Origin: Deltaproteobacteria bacterium
GTDB lineage: Bacteria; Desulfobacterota; GWC2-55-46; DRME01
Direction: 5' to 3'
Assembly (NCBI GenBank): GCA_011375175.1
Contig: DRME01000078.1
Span: forward strand, 1 to 48,857
DNA: 48,857 nucleotides
Below, piece by piece: positions 1-7,271 of the stretch; position 1 is the stretch's first letter; every line of letters starts with the position of its first letter. Under the pieces are notes generated by a model, which was given only the letters and a program-made list of their open reading frames with translations, did no database searches and had not been told where the DNA came from. The position numbers were made by a program, and so were the translations under genes.

Positions 1-155
1 ACTCCCTCCAAAAACTTTTAACGCGAGTTGGTTTCCCCCTGTTTTGCCTGGCAAAACAGGGGGAAACCAACTCGTATTAAAAGTCTTTGAAGGGGGTCTG
101 GGGGAAACTTTCTTCAGAAAGTTTCCCCCAGCGTAATTAATCGGAGTTTTCTTAG
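1..155. repeat. Family C palindrome plus family B hairpin (right part of a composite element)
   Basis: Arms 24-48 and 50-74 are perfect 25-nt inverted repeats around one central base. Outside them, ACTTTTAA (left) and TTAAAAGT (right) extend the pairing imperfectly to about 1-97. A second hairpin, 98-131, has perfect 16-nt arms starting CTGGGGGAAAC around TC. The block ends in a TAATTAATCGGAGTTTTCTT motif that recurs at 6429-6446. Compared with 6210-6448, the left third of the element lies outside the window. No coding capacity is seen. Confidence 0.85.
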
Positions 156-225
156 ATTTTAACATCGAGGTGCTGTGAGTCAAGGTTTTTTAGCGCCGCT
201 CTTTTCGGGGCTTTTCTGAAGGTCG

Positions 226-254
226 TTGACCGCGGCGGTCGATTTTGCTACATT
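226..254 (+). promoter_or_regulatory. Predicted sigma-70 type promoter for the glycosyltransferase gene
   Basis: TTGACC at 226-231 and TACATT at 249-254 are separated by 17 nt, and the ATG follows at 306. A GGAGGGGGAG Shine-Dalgarno stretch lies at 286-295. Prediction from hexamer match and spacing only. Confidence 0.5.
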
Positions 255-305
255 CGAAGGGATGAGGCGACGCGGAGAAGAGGTGGGAGGGGGAGCCGCA
301 GCGAG

Positions 306-2228
306 ATGACTTTTAGTCTGAGAGAGCTCTTGTCGACGAGGCTTGCGCCCTTTCTGTCCATAACGGTCTTCGCCGCCGTCGTGAGGGGCGTTTACGCGGT
401 CCAGCAGGGCGACAACCCCTTCACCTCCTTTCCCATAAGCGATTCGCTCGTATATCTCCACGAGGCCGGCAGGATCCTGGACGGCGACTTCCTGGGGCGC
501 GAGGTCTTCACCTTCGGCGGCGGGGCCTTCTACAACTATTTCCTGGCGCTTATCTTCCTCCTCTTCGGCAGGGACAACTTCCTCGCGGTCCAGCTCGTCC
601 AGCACCTCATGGGGGCCCTGGCCTGCGGCTTCATCTACCTTGCGGCCGAGAGGCTCTATGCCCGGTGGGTGGCCGTAACCATAGGGTTGTGGGCCTCGCT
701 CTTCGCGCCCTTCCTCTTCCACGAGGGGCTTTTGCTGACGGGAGCGCCGTCGGTCTTCTTCCTCGTCCTCTCGCTCTATCTTATGGTGGGCCGCAAAGAG
801 GGGAGGTCCTGGCGCTCGGCGCTGGGCGCGGGCGTATTTCTCGGCCTCGCGGCCCTTGCGCGGCCCAATCTGCTCATCCTCGCCCCCCTTTATCTCGTCT
901 GGATACTGACTGACGGCTGGCCCTCGGTTCTGCGGCGGGCGGCGCCCTACGCCCTGTGCGCCGGGGTGGTGCTCGTCGTGGCGCCCGTCACGGCGCGCAA
1001 CTACGCGGCCGGCAAGGACCTGGTCCTTGTGAGCGCGGCCGCGGGCCTCAACCTCTACGTCGGCAACAACGCCAGGGCCACCGGTCTTTTCCAGTTGCCG
1101 CCCGAGCTCGCCGTCTACAACGACGCCAACATGTACTCGGCGGCCCGCAGGCTCGCCTCCCAGGCCGCCGGGCGGGAGCTTCTGCCTTCCGAGGCCTCGG
1201 ACTACTGGGCCGGACGGGCCCTCGAGTTCATGGCCTCCAACCCGTCGGACGCCCTGAAACTGCTGGCCAGGAAGGTACTCCTCTTCTGGAACGCCAGCGA
1301 GATAACCAACATCTACAAGTTCGACTTCTTCAGCGACTACTCCTTCCTGCTGCGCGGCCCGCTCCAGGGTTTCGGCGCCCTCGCCCCCCTCGGCCTCATG
1401 GGGCTTGCCTGGATACTGCTCTCCGGCTCCCGTGACGAGCGCTTCATCGCCGCCGCGGCGCTGGCCGTCATGGTGTCGGTGGTGATCTTCTTCGTCTCAT
1501 CGAGGCTTCGCCTGCCCGTGGCTCCCATGCTCTTTCTCACCTCGGGCTTCGCCATCTCCCGCTTCGTGGAGCTTCCGGGACCGGCGGCCCGGCTCAAGGC
1601 GACGGCTTCGCTCCTTGCCTTCATCGTCTTCGCCAACGTCGAGGTCGGCGGCGAGGTGCGCAAGGTCGTTGAGAGCGACTCCTTCACCTATCTGCAGGTG
1701 GCGCGAAAGTACATGAAGGAGCGCGACTACGAAAAGGCCCTCGACTACCTCCTTGCGGCCCTGGCCCGCGACATGGACAACCCCGAGCTGCTGGTGCTCG
1801 CCGGAGACGCCGCCAGGGAGTCGGGCGACCTGGGCGCCGCCAGGAGTTTTTACCACCGCATCATAGCGGACAGGAAGAAGCTCCCGCCGCCCCGCGAGTT
1901 CACCGGCGCGCTGCCCGACCGCTACTACATGATAGTCTACAGGGCCTTCGCCCACCTCGGCATAATAAGCTTGCGCGAGGGCAACCTCGCCGAGAGCGAA
2001 CGCTATCTGCGCGAGGCCGTCACCCGCTTCCCCATAGGCATGGAGGCGAGGAAGTATCTCGCCAGGACCTTCGAGCTCCAGGGCAAGCTCGAGGACGCCC
2101 TCGTCGAGTACGTCAGCTACCTCCGGCTGAACCCCGGCGACCACCGCATAAAGGACCATGCGCTCATGCTCAAGGACCGCATCGAGGCGGGTGAGGGGAG
2201 CGGCGGGGAGGGGAGCCCGGGCGGCTGA
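306..2228 (+). CDS. Membrane GT-C type glycosyltransferase with C-terminal TPR repeats
   Basis: A 640-residue membrane protein. The first ~430 residues hold about ten hydrophobic segments. An acidic loop (SDSLVYLHEAGRILDG) follows the first segment, as in the GT39/PMT-like GT-C fold, where an Asp in the first periplasmic loop helps catalysis. Residues ~455-620 are soluble and contain TPR-like helices (ALDYLLAALARD, ESERYLREAVTRFP, EDALVEYVSYLRLNPGD). Such fusions probably transfer a sugar from a polyprenyl-phosphate donor to an envelope glycan or protein; the acceptor cannot be read here. The ATG has an upstream SD and its own promoter. The tail is Gly/Glu-rich and low complexity. The general class is fairly sure; the substrate is unknown. 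Confidence 0.7.
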   Translation: MTFSLRELLSTRLAPFLSITVFAAVVRGVYAVQQGDNPFTSFPISDSLVYLHEAGRILDGDFLGREVFTFGGGAFYNYFLALIFLLFGRDNFLAVQLVQHLMGALACGFIYLAAERLYARWVAVTIGLWASLFAPFLFHEGLLLTGAPSVFFLVLSLYLMVGRKEGRSWRSALGAGVFLGLAALARPNLLILAPLYLVWILTDGWPSVLRRAAPYALCAGVVLVVAPVTARNYAAGKDLVLVSAAAGLNLYVGNNARATGLFQLPPELAVYNDANMYSAARRLASQAAGRELLPSEASDYWAGRALEFMASNPSDALKLLARKVLLFWNASEITNIYKFDFFSDYSFLLRGPLQGFGALAPLGLMGLAWILLSGSRDERFIAAAALAVMVSVVIFFVSSRLRLPVAPMLFLTSGFAISRFVELPGPAARLKATASLLAFIVFANVEVGGEVRKVVESDSFTYLQVARKYMKERDYEKALDYLLAALARDMDNPELLVLAGDAARESGDLGAARSFYHRIIADRKKLPPPREFTGALPDRYYMIVYRAFAHLGIISLREGNLAESERYLREAVTRFPIGMEARKYLARTFELQGKLEDALVEYVSYLRLNPGDHRIKDHALMLKDRIEAGEGSGGEGSPGG

Positions 2229-2266
2229 AACAGAACCCGCCGCGGAGGACGGCGTAGGGCCTTTGT

Positions 2267-2281
2267 TGAAAATAATTTTCA
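2267..2281. promoter_or_regulatory. Candidate Fur box upstream of feoB (-35 side)
   Basis: TGAAAATAATTTTCA is a 15-nt near-palindrome. It matches the TGAAAATnATTTTCA-type Fur operator I recall for delta-proteobacterial iron genes. It ends 8 nt before the predicted -35, so a bound regulator would compete with RNA polymerase. Confidence 0.6.
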
Positions 2282-2289
2282 TTTTCTTC

Positions 2290-2318
2290 TTGACCCGCGC
2301 CCTCGGCCGGTGTAAACT
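2290..2318 (+). promoter_or_regulatory. Predicted promoter of feoB
   Basis: TTGACC at 2290-2295 and TAAACT at 2313-2318 with a 17-nt spacer. Transcription would start near 2325, giving a leader of about 40 nt. Candidate Fur boxes flank it at 2267-2281 and 2340-2354. Confidence 0.6.
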
Positions 2319-2339
2319 GTTGGACGAGCTTTGAGAGAT

Positions 2340-2354
2340 AAAGAATCATTTTCA
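2340..2354. promoter_or_regulatory. Second candidate Fur box, in the feoB leader
   Basis: AAAGAATCATTTTCA, read on the minus strand as TGAAAATGATTCTTT, matches the upstream box at 12 of 15 positions. It lies just before the GGAGG ribosome site (2356-2360). Confidence 0.45.
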
Positions 2355-2364
2355 TGGAGGTAGG

Positions 2365-4344
2365 ATGGACTGCCACGCGGCCGATAGCGCCGTCGAAGAG
2401 ACGGGCGCCGACGACACCGTAATACTCGTCGGCAACGCAAACGTCGGAAAGAGCGTCATCTTCGGCCTCCTGACGGGCAAGTACGTCACCGTCTCCAACT
2501 ATCCCGGCACCACCGTCGAGGTCTCGCGCGGCAACATGACGCTCGGCGGCACCCGCCACCTCGTCGTCGACACGCCGGGCGTGAACGGTCTCATCCCCAT
2601 GAGCGAGGACGAGGAGGTCACGCGCAACATCCTGCTCAGCCTCAACCCCTCGTGCGTGCTCCAGGTGGGCGACTACAAGAACGTCAAGCGCACCCTGCTG
2701 CTCGCCCTCCAGCTCGCCGAGATGGAGCTGCCCCTGGTCCTGGACCTCAACATCGAGGACGAGGCCCGCGACAAGGGCATAATCGTCGACAAGAAACGGC
2801 TCTCGGAGCTGCTCGGCGTCGACGTCGTCTCCACCGTCGCCCCGGAGCGCAAGGGCATAAAGGAGCTTCGCGCCGCCGTCTCTTCGGCCCGCCGTCCCGC
2901 GGCGAGGGTGAAGTACCCGCCGCTCGTCGAGGAGTACGCCGGCCGCATAGCCGCCCTGCTGCCCAGGGCCCCCATCTCGCGCCGCTCCCTCGCCCTCATG
3001 ATACTGGCGGGCGACAGGACCCTTCGCCCCTGGATCAAGGCCAACGTGGCCGACAGGGTCATCGACGCCATCGAGTCCCTGCGCGACGAGTGCGCCCTGA
3101 AGCTCGGGGCTTCGCCGGCAAACGTCATAAGCGAGGCGAGGATACGGGCCGCCGAGGCCATGGCCGAAGAGGTGACCGAGAGGATAGAGGCCGCCAGGTC
3201 GGGCCTCGCCGCCGCCTTCGGCGACCTCTGCATGCACCACATCTGGGGGGTGCCCATACTCCTGACCGTCCTCTTCCTCCTCTACGAGTTCGTGGGCGTC
3301 TTCGGCGCCGGCACGCTCGTCGACTACTTCGAATCCACCATATTCGGCGAGTACGTGAACCCGGCGGCCGTCGCCGTCGTCGACCGGCTCGTGCCCGTCC
3401 CCTTCCTGCGCGACATGCTCGTCGGCGAGTACGGCCTCGTCACCGTGGCGCTCACCTACGCCATCGCCATCATCCTGCCCATTACGGCCACCTTCTTCAT
3501 CGCCTTCGCCGTGCTCGAGGACAGCGGCTACCTGCCGCGCCTGGCCATAATGAGCAACAGCTTCTTCAACCGCATGGGACTCAACGGCAAGGCCGTCCTC
3601 CCCATGGTCCTCGGCTTCGGCTGCGGCACCATGGCCGTCATGACATCGCGCATACTCGAGTCCCCGCGCGACAGGATAATAACGACCTTCCTGCTGGCCC
3701 TGGCCATTCCGTGCTCGGCCCAGCTCGGCGTCATCCTCGGCATCCTCGGCAGCCTCTCCTTCGCGGCCACCGTCATCTGGGCTGGCAGCCTCGCGGCCGT
3801 CATGTTCGTCGCCGGATACCTCGCCGCAAAGGTCATCCCCGGCGACAGGTCCGACTTCTTCATGGAGATACCGCCCATAAGGGTCCCCAACGCCCGCAAC
3901 GTCCTCTTCAAGACCCTGGGGCGGGTGCGATGGTACCTGCGCGAGGCCGTGCCGCTGTTTCTGCTCGGCACGTTCATACTCTTCATGCTCGACAAGCTCA
4001 ACCTCCTCGACATCATAGAAGAACTCGCCTCGCCCGTGGTCGTCGACTTCGTCGGCCTCCCGGCCAAGGCGACCGAGGCCTTCATCATGGGATTCCTGAG
4101 GCGCGACTACGGCGCCGCCGGACTCTACATGCTCTTCGAGAACGGAGAGATGACCTCGCAACAGGCCCTGGTGAGCCTCGTGACCATAACGCTCTTCGTC
4201 CCTTGCCTTGCGAACTTCTTCATGATAGTAAAAGAGAGGGGCACGAGGACGGCGCTTCTCATCATTGCCATTGTCTTTCCCCTGGCCTTCCTCGTCGGCG
4301 GGGCGCTGAACCGGGTGCTCGCCCTCTTCCCCGGGCTCGTCTGA
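2365..4344 (+). CDS. feoB: Ferrous iron transporter FeoB
   Basis: 659-residue FeoB, the inner-membrane Fe(II) permease with an N-terminal G-protein domain. G1 is GNANVGKS (23-30), G3 is DTPG (69-72) and G4 is probably NIED (129-132). A helical linker follows to ~285, then a polytopic region with the paired FeoB gate segments (GYLPRLAIM and the GLPAKATEAFIMGFLRRDYGAAGL region). At 659 residues it is shorter than the ~770 of E. coli but normal for many bacteria. GGAGG at 2356-2360 sets the ATG. No separate feoA lies beside it; the FeoA-like fold appears only as the C-terminal domain of the next gene. Flanking Fur boxes suggest iron repression. Confidence 0.96.
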   Translation: MDCHAADSAVEETGADDTVILVGNANVGKSVIFGLLTGKYVTVSNYPGTTVEVSRGNMTLGGTRHLVVDTPGVNGLIPMSEDEEVTRNILLSLNPSCVLQVGDYKNVKRTLLLALQLAEMELPLVLDLNIEDEARDKGIIVDKKRLSELLGVDVVSTVAPERKGIKELRAAVSSARRPAARVKYPPLVEEYAGRIAALLPRAPISRRSLALMILAGDRTLRPWIKANVADRVIDAIESLRDECALKLGASPANVISEARIRAAEAMAEEVTERIEAARSGLAAAFGDLCMHHIWGVPILLTVLFLLYEFVGVFGAGTLVDYFESTIFGEYVNPAAVAVVDRLVPVPFLRDMLVGEYGLVTVALTYAIAIILPITATFFIAFAVLEDSGYLPRLAIMSNSFFNRMGLNGKAVLPMVLGFGCGTMAVMTSRILESPRDRIITTFLLALAIPCSAQLGVILGILGSLSFAATVIWAGSLAAVMFVAGYLAAKVIPGDRSDFFMEIPPIRVPNARNVLFKTLGRVRWYLREAVPLFLLGTFILFMLDKLNLLDIIEELASPVVVDFVGLPAKATEAFIMGFLRRDYGAAGLYMLFENGEMTSQQALVSLVTITLFVPCLANFFMIVKERGTRTALLIIAIVFPLAFLVGGALNRVLALFPGLV

Positions 4345-4442
4345 GGGGGAGGGGGGAAGGCGCCTTCAATGAATCAGGGGCCTATCGGGGGCTCCTTGAA
4401 ACGCTTCGGTAGGGGCTTCTTTCGGGAGGGGGCTCGCTGTAA

Positions 4443-4517
4443 CGGCGCTCTCCGGCAGGCGGCCCGCGCCAGGCGGGGATTGTTACGCCTTTGCGGGCCG
4501 CCTGCCGGAGAGCGCCG
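4443..4517. repeat. Family A hairpin, copy A1
   Basis: Arms 4443-4467 and 4493-4517 are perfect 25-nt inverted repeats (CGGCGCTCTCCGGCAGGC... with its exact complement). They enclose a 25-nt core, 4468-4492, beginning GCCAGGCGGGGATTG and ending TTACGCCTTT. The core is shared with copies at 6087, 7924 (inverted), 15208 (inverted) and 24319, while the arm sequence differs. It lies between feoB and the DtxR-type gene, where it could also attenuate transcription. Confidence 0.85.
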
Positions 4518-4632
4518 CAAGAGTTGATTGACGTTACGGGGTATTCCGGGGCGGCCGGGGGGCAGGTGACCTTATACCCGGCAGTTCCGCCGGTGGGATG
4601 AATCGGGGTTTTCGAAAAGGAGAACGGCGGTC

Positions 4633-5283
4633 ATGATCGACAAGGAGAGGGTCGACGAGGCGCTTCAGCTTCTATGGATACTCGACGAGGACGGCGCGAG
4701 CACCGTCGCCGCCTTTGAAGAGAGGTCCCACGACGCCGAGCCCGGGGAGGTGCTCGACCATGTCGTGCGCAGCGGCCTCGCCCGGCGCGACGGCGACGGG
4801 CTCTCGCTCACCGACGAGGGCCGGGCCGAGGCCCGCGGACTCATAAGACGCCACCGTCTCTCCGAGCGGCTCTTCTCCGAGGTCTTCGACATCCGCGACC
4901 CCGTGGCCCACGAAGACGCATGCAAGCTCGAACACATACTGAGCGAAGAGCTCACCGACAGCGTGTGCACCTTCCTCGCCCACCCCGACACCTGCCAGCA
5001 CGGAAAGCCCATACCGCGGGGCGAGTGCTGCAAGAAGTACACCGTCGAGATGACGCCTCTGGTGGTGAGGCTCAGCGACTTCGAGGTGGGCGCAAGGTGC
5101 AAGATAGTCTTCATCGCCTCCACCGACACGGGCAGGTTCAAGAAACTCAACTCCATCGGCATACTGGCGGGCAGCGTCATAAAGCTCCTGCGCAAAAAGC
5201 CCACCGTCGTCCTCCAGGTCGACGAGACGACCGTGGCCATCGACCCCGACATGGCCGCCGAGATATACGTCCGCAAGGCCTGA
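4633..5283 (+). CDS. DtxR-type metal-dependent regulator with C-terminal FeoA domain
   Basis: 216 residues. An N-terminal winged helix (1-65, wing DGDGLSLTDEGRAEA) is followed by the DtxR metal-binding and dimerisation region (70-135: RRHRLSERLF, DACKLEHILSEELTDSVCTFL, HPDTCQHGKPIP). Residues ~140-216 form an SH3-like FeoA domain. DtxR/MntR/IdeR proteins bind Fe(II) or Mn(II) and repress uptake genes; position next to feoB suggests iron. The HTH region is weaker than in classical DtxR, and an extra Cys pair (RGECCKKY) precedes the FeoA part. AAAAGGAG (4616-4623) serves the ATG. A cytosolic accessory role at FeoB, through the FeoA domain, is an alternative. Confidence 0.8.
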   Translation: MIDKERVDEALQLLWILDEDGASTVAAFEERSHDAEPGEVLDHVVRSGLARRDGDGLSLTDEGRAEARGLIRRHRLSERLFSEVFDIRDPVAHEDACKLEHILSEELTDSVCTFLAHPDTCQHGKPIPRGECCKKYTVEMTPLVVRLSDFEVGARCKIVFIASTDTGRFKKLNSIGILAGSVIKLLRKKPTVVLQVDETTVAIDPDMAAEIYVRKA

Positions 5284-5289
5284 GCCGCC

Positions 5290-5943
5290 TTACTCCTCGA
5301 CCGTCACCTTGCCGAACATCGTCCTGTGGATGACGCAGACGTAGTAGTAGGAGCCGGGCTCGTCGAAGCGGTGCTCCCACGCCGCGCCCGGCGCTATCTC
5401 CGGCGACGAGAGCCCTCCCGCGCCGCCGTGGGTCCGAACCGAGACTATCCGGTGCTCCGCCCCGTCTTCGCTCACCCACCGCACCGTCTCTCCCCGCCCG
5501 ATGACGATGTTGTCGGGCGCGAAGACCTTGAATCCCTTCTCCGTCAGGGTGGCCCGCACCAGGTGCGCGCCGTCGACGGCCTCGCTCCTTGCCGGCTCGG
5601 AGAGCTCGGCGTCGAAACGGCTCGTGCGGACCTTGACCAGTGGCCCGGCGTCATCGGTGAGGTAGGCGAACTCGGAGGCCATACGCTCGGCCATGAGAAA
5701 GAACCTCTCGAAATCCCTCCTCGACGTTCCGGGCGCCAGCGCCTCCGCCACCAGCGCCTCCACCTCGGCGGCCACGACAGGGAGGTTCTCCTGGACCAGC
5801 GCGGTCATGAGCCACCCCTCGCCCTCGTTGAAGGCCGCCTCGAAACGCAGCGAAAAGTCCGAACGGGCCGCCTGCGCGGAACCGATCCACAAAAGTACGG
5901 CCACGACGGCCGCCCCCCTACTAACACCTAAAGCCTTCAACAC
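5290..5943 (-). CDS. Secreted cupredoxin-domain protein
   Basis: 217 residues from a GTG preceded by AAGGAGG on the minus strand. The N-terminus is a signal peptide (AAVVAVLLWIGSAQA, cleavage likely at AQA|AR). Residues ~30-110 are helical and of unknown function. Residues ~135-217 form a plastocyanin/cupredoxin fold carrying the type-1 copper set: a His in EDGAEHRIVS, then Cys, His and Met in YYYVCVIHRTMFGKV (C-x2-H-x4-M-like spacing). It probably carries electrons or copper in the periplasm. It converges on the DtxR-type gene, the stop codons only 6 nt apart. Domain call is firm; role is inferred. Confidence 0.8.
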   Translation of the reverse strand: MLKALGVSRGAAVVAVLLWIGSAQAARSDFSLRFEAAFNEGEGWLMTALVQENLPVVAAEVEALVAEALAPGTSRRDFERFFLMAERMASEFAYLTDDAGPLVKVRTSRFDAELSEPARSEAVDGAHLVRATLTEKGFKVFAPDNIVIGRGETVRWVSEDGAEHRIVSVRTHGGAGGLSSPEIAPGAAWEHRFDEPGSYYYVCVIHRTMFGKVTVEE

Positions 5944-6012
5944 GGCTCCGCCTCCTTGCGCCCTTCGCCTTCGCCCCCCCCGGCGGCAAGACGGGCGCCT
6001 CCATGAATTACC

Positions 6013-6060
6013 CTGGGGGAAACTTTCTGTAGAAGGGCCAGAGGCTCACGTTTCCCCCAG
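6013..6060. repeat. Family B hairpin (long, Y-shaped form)
   Basis: Outer arms CTGGGGGAAAC and GTTTCCCCCAG enclose two small stems (TTTCTgtAGAA and GGGCCagaGGCTC). The same form with altered stems appears at 6234-6280, 6377-6425 and 24243-24289; the simple form is at 98-131 and 24519-24552. Confidence 0.75.
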
Positions 6061-6086
6061 CCCCCTCCTATGTTATTCGGATGTTT

Positions 6087-6163
6087 GGCGGTCCTCTGGA
6101 GGTTCGGCCCGCGCCAGGCGGGATTTTTTACGCCTTTGCGGCCCGAACCTCCAGAGGACCGCC
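6087..6163. repeat. Family A hairpin, copy A2
   Basis: Arms 6087-6112 and 6138-6163 pair at 25 of 26 positions, leaving a single C-C mismatch close to the core. The core is GCCAGGCGGGATTTTTTACG plus CCTTT (6113-6137), identical to copy A5 at 24345-24369. Between A2 and A5 an arm pair changes from T-A to C-G on both sides, a compensatory change. Confidence 0.85.
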
Positions 6164-6209
6164 CCCCCCGGGGCAGCTAATGCGGACAAGACACCCCCTT
6201 CAAAGACTC

Positions 6210-6448
6210 TTGAGGAAACTCTGATTTATTGCACTGAGGGAACCTTTTTGTAAAGGGTCACAGACCCACGGTTCCCTCAGACTCCTTCCAAAAACTTTTA
6301 ACGCCCTGCGGATCATCCCGATTTTGCGAGCAAAATCGGGATGATCCGCAGGGAATTAAAAGTCTTTGAAGGGGGGCTGGGGGAAACGTGGGCCTATGGC
6401 CCTTCTACAGAAAGTTTCCCCCAGGTAATTAATCAGAGTTTCCTTAAC
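6210..6448. repeat. Nested ~240-bp palindromic element (D-B-C-B-D)
   Basis: Terminal inverted repeats read GAGGAAACTCTGATT on the left and AATCAGAGTTTCCTT on the right. Inside lie two facing family B hairpins (6234-6280 and 6377-6425), conserved flanks (ACTTTTAACG / ATTAAAAGTC) and a central family C palindrome with perfect 24-nt arms (6304-6327 and 6330-6353) around two bases. The left half aligns along its whole length with the reverse complement of the right half. No open reading frame of note. It looks like a non-autonomous (MITE- or BIME-like) element or a large structured terminator. Confidence 0.8.
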
Positions 6449-6527
6449 TTGGGCTGAAGGAGCTCGTTTCATCGGCGATCATGAAAGCCAACGCGGCTCG
6501 AGGAGCAAACAAAAGGGGGGAGAGAGG

Positions 6528-6543
6528 GGCCGGAGAGCCGGCC
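6528..6543 (-). terminator. Possible terminator of tRNA-His
   Basis: GGCCGG and CCGGCC pair around AGAG. On the minus strand the stem is followed by a pyrimidine run with a short TTTT. The T tract is weak, so this is tentative. Confidence 0.3.
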
Positions 6544-6626
6544 GATCCGCGCCGCCAGACGCGCCTTGCCCGGGAGACTGCGGAACAGGGCTTTCCTCGA
6601 TGGGTGGCGGCCGTTCAGGAGGGGTG

Positions 6627-6702
6627 TGGGGTGGACGAGGGGATTCGAACCCCCAGCCCCTGGAGCCACAGTCCAGTGCTCTGCCCTTGAGCTACGCCCA
6701 CC
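6627..6702 (-). tRNA. tRNA-His(GTG)
   Basis: 76 nt on the minus strand. The acceptor stem GTGGGCG pairs with CGTCCAC (one G-T pair). An extra 5' G at 6702 faces C73, as is diagnostic for tRNA-His. The anticodon loop CTGTGGC gives GTG, the T loop is GGTTCGAATCC, and the 3' CCA is encoded (6627-6629). Confidence 0.95.
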
Positions 6703-6757
6703 ACTGGTCTCTATCGTCCGCCGCACGCCGCGGTCCGGCGCGCTGCGGGTCTGCAAA

Positions 6758-6786
6758 ACGTAACACGAAGCGCTCGGCGCTGTCAA
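6758..6786 (-). promoter_or_regulatory. Predicted promoter of tRNA-His
   Basis: On the minus strand TTGACA (6786-6781) and TTACGT (6763-6758) are separated by 17 nt, about 55 nt upstream of the tRNA. It is back to back with the tRNA-Gly promoter. Confidence 0.55.
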
Positions 6787-6822
6787 CAGGTAAGTTCCCT
6801 CGTGCGGCCGTTGAAAAATAGC

Positions 6823-6850
6823 TTGACAGAGGCGGCGGTTATGGTATCAT
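6823..6850 (+). promoter_or_regulatory. Predicted promoter reading toward tRNA-Gly and fur
   Basis: TTGACA at 6823-6828 and TATCAT at 6845-6850 with a 16-nt spacer. The tRNA begins 275 nt downstream, after a GT-rich repeat stretch. No terminator is evident between tRNA-Gly and fur, so the two may share this transcript. Confidence 0.55.
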
Positions 6851-6906
6851 CCTCTTTCGACGCCCTCCCGCGGGGGCCTTGTGTTGGGGGGCCACCCTGT
6901 CTCTCC

Positions 6907-7018
6907 GGCGCTTCTTTTGGGTGCCGGGGCTTCTTTTGTGTACGGGGGGCTTCCTTGTATATGGGCTTCCTTGTGTGCGGGGGGGCCTGTATAGGGGCTT
7001 CTTTCTGTTGGGTACGGT
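6907..7018. repeat. Degenerate GGGGCTTCTTTTGTG-type tandem repeat
   Basis: Five or six imperfect units of about 17-20 bp (GGCGCTTCTTTTGGGTGCC, GGGGCTTCTTTTGTGTACGG, GGGCTTCCTTGTGTGCGGG and so on). The strand bias is strong, with G and T on the plus strand. An apparent ORF here encodes only repetitive Gly/Phe/Cys sequence and is not called. Confidence 0.6.
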
Positions 7019-7051
7019 CTTTCCTTCGGGCCGCACGCAGTGATGGGGACG

Positions 7052-7118
7052 CTCTTATTGCACCGGGGGAACCTTTTTGTAAGAAGATTTCCCGGGGTAA
7101 ATCGCAGCTTCCTTGAAG
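7052..7118. repeat. Truncated composite repeat (family B core with D ends)
   Basis: CTTATTGCACCGGGGGAACC and TTTCCCGGGG form a degraded family B hairpin. It is followed by TAAATCGCAGCTTCCTT, related to the D motif at 6429-6446. The family C centre is missing. It ends 8 nt before tRNA-Gly. Confidence 0.55.
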
Positions 7119-7125
7119 TCAGAGT

Positions 7126-7201
7126 GCGGGAGTAGCTCAGTTGGTAGAGCACAACCTTGCCAAGGTTGGGGTCGCGGGTTCGAATCCCGTCTCCCGCTCC
7201 A
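7126..7201 (+). tRNA. tRNA-Gly(GCC)
   Basis: 76 nt. GCGGGAG pairs perfectly with CTCCCGC. The D arm is AGCTCAGTTGGTAGAGC, the anticodon stem-loop ACCTTGCCAAGGT gives GCC, and the T arm is CGGGTTCGAATCCCG. Discriminator T is followed by an encoded CCA. Confidence 0.97.
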
Positions 7202-7271
7202 TTCTGTTGACAGGATGTGACAGGCACGTGAATCTCCTCCCCCTGCCGGGCTATCAGGGCTATCAGGATCG

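Noticed and set aside
5693-6253. Plus-strand frame over the cupredoxin 5' end and repeats
   Set aside because: It is antisense to a well-supported gene and continues into hairpin repeats.
6013-6448. Interpreting the hairpins simply as intrinsic terminators
   Set aside because: Families A and C lack a 3' T run, occur in both orientations and in stacked arrays. A terminator role is possible for some B copies but does not explain the whole structure.
6802-7116. 104-codon frame between the tRNA genes
   Set aside because: Its translation is a reflection of the GT-rich tandem repeat and a family B fragment; no SD and no conserved features.
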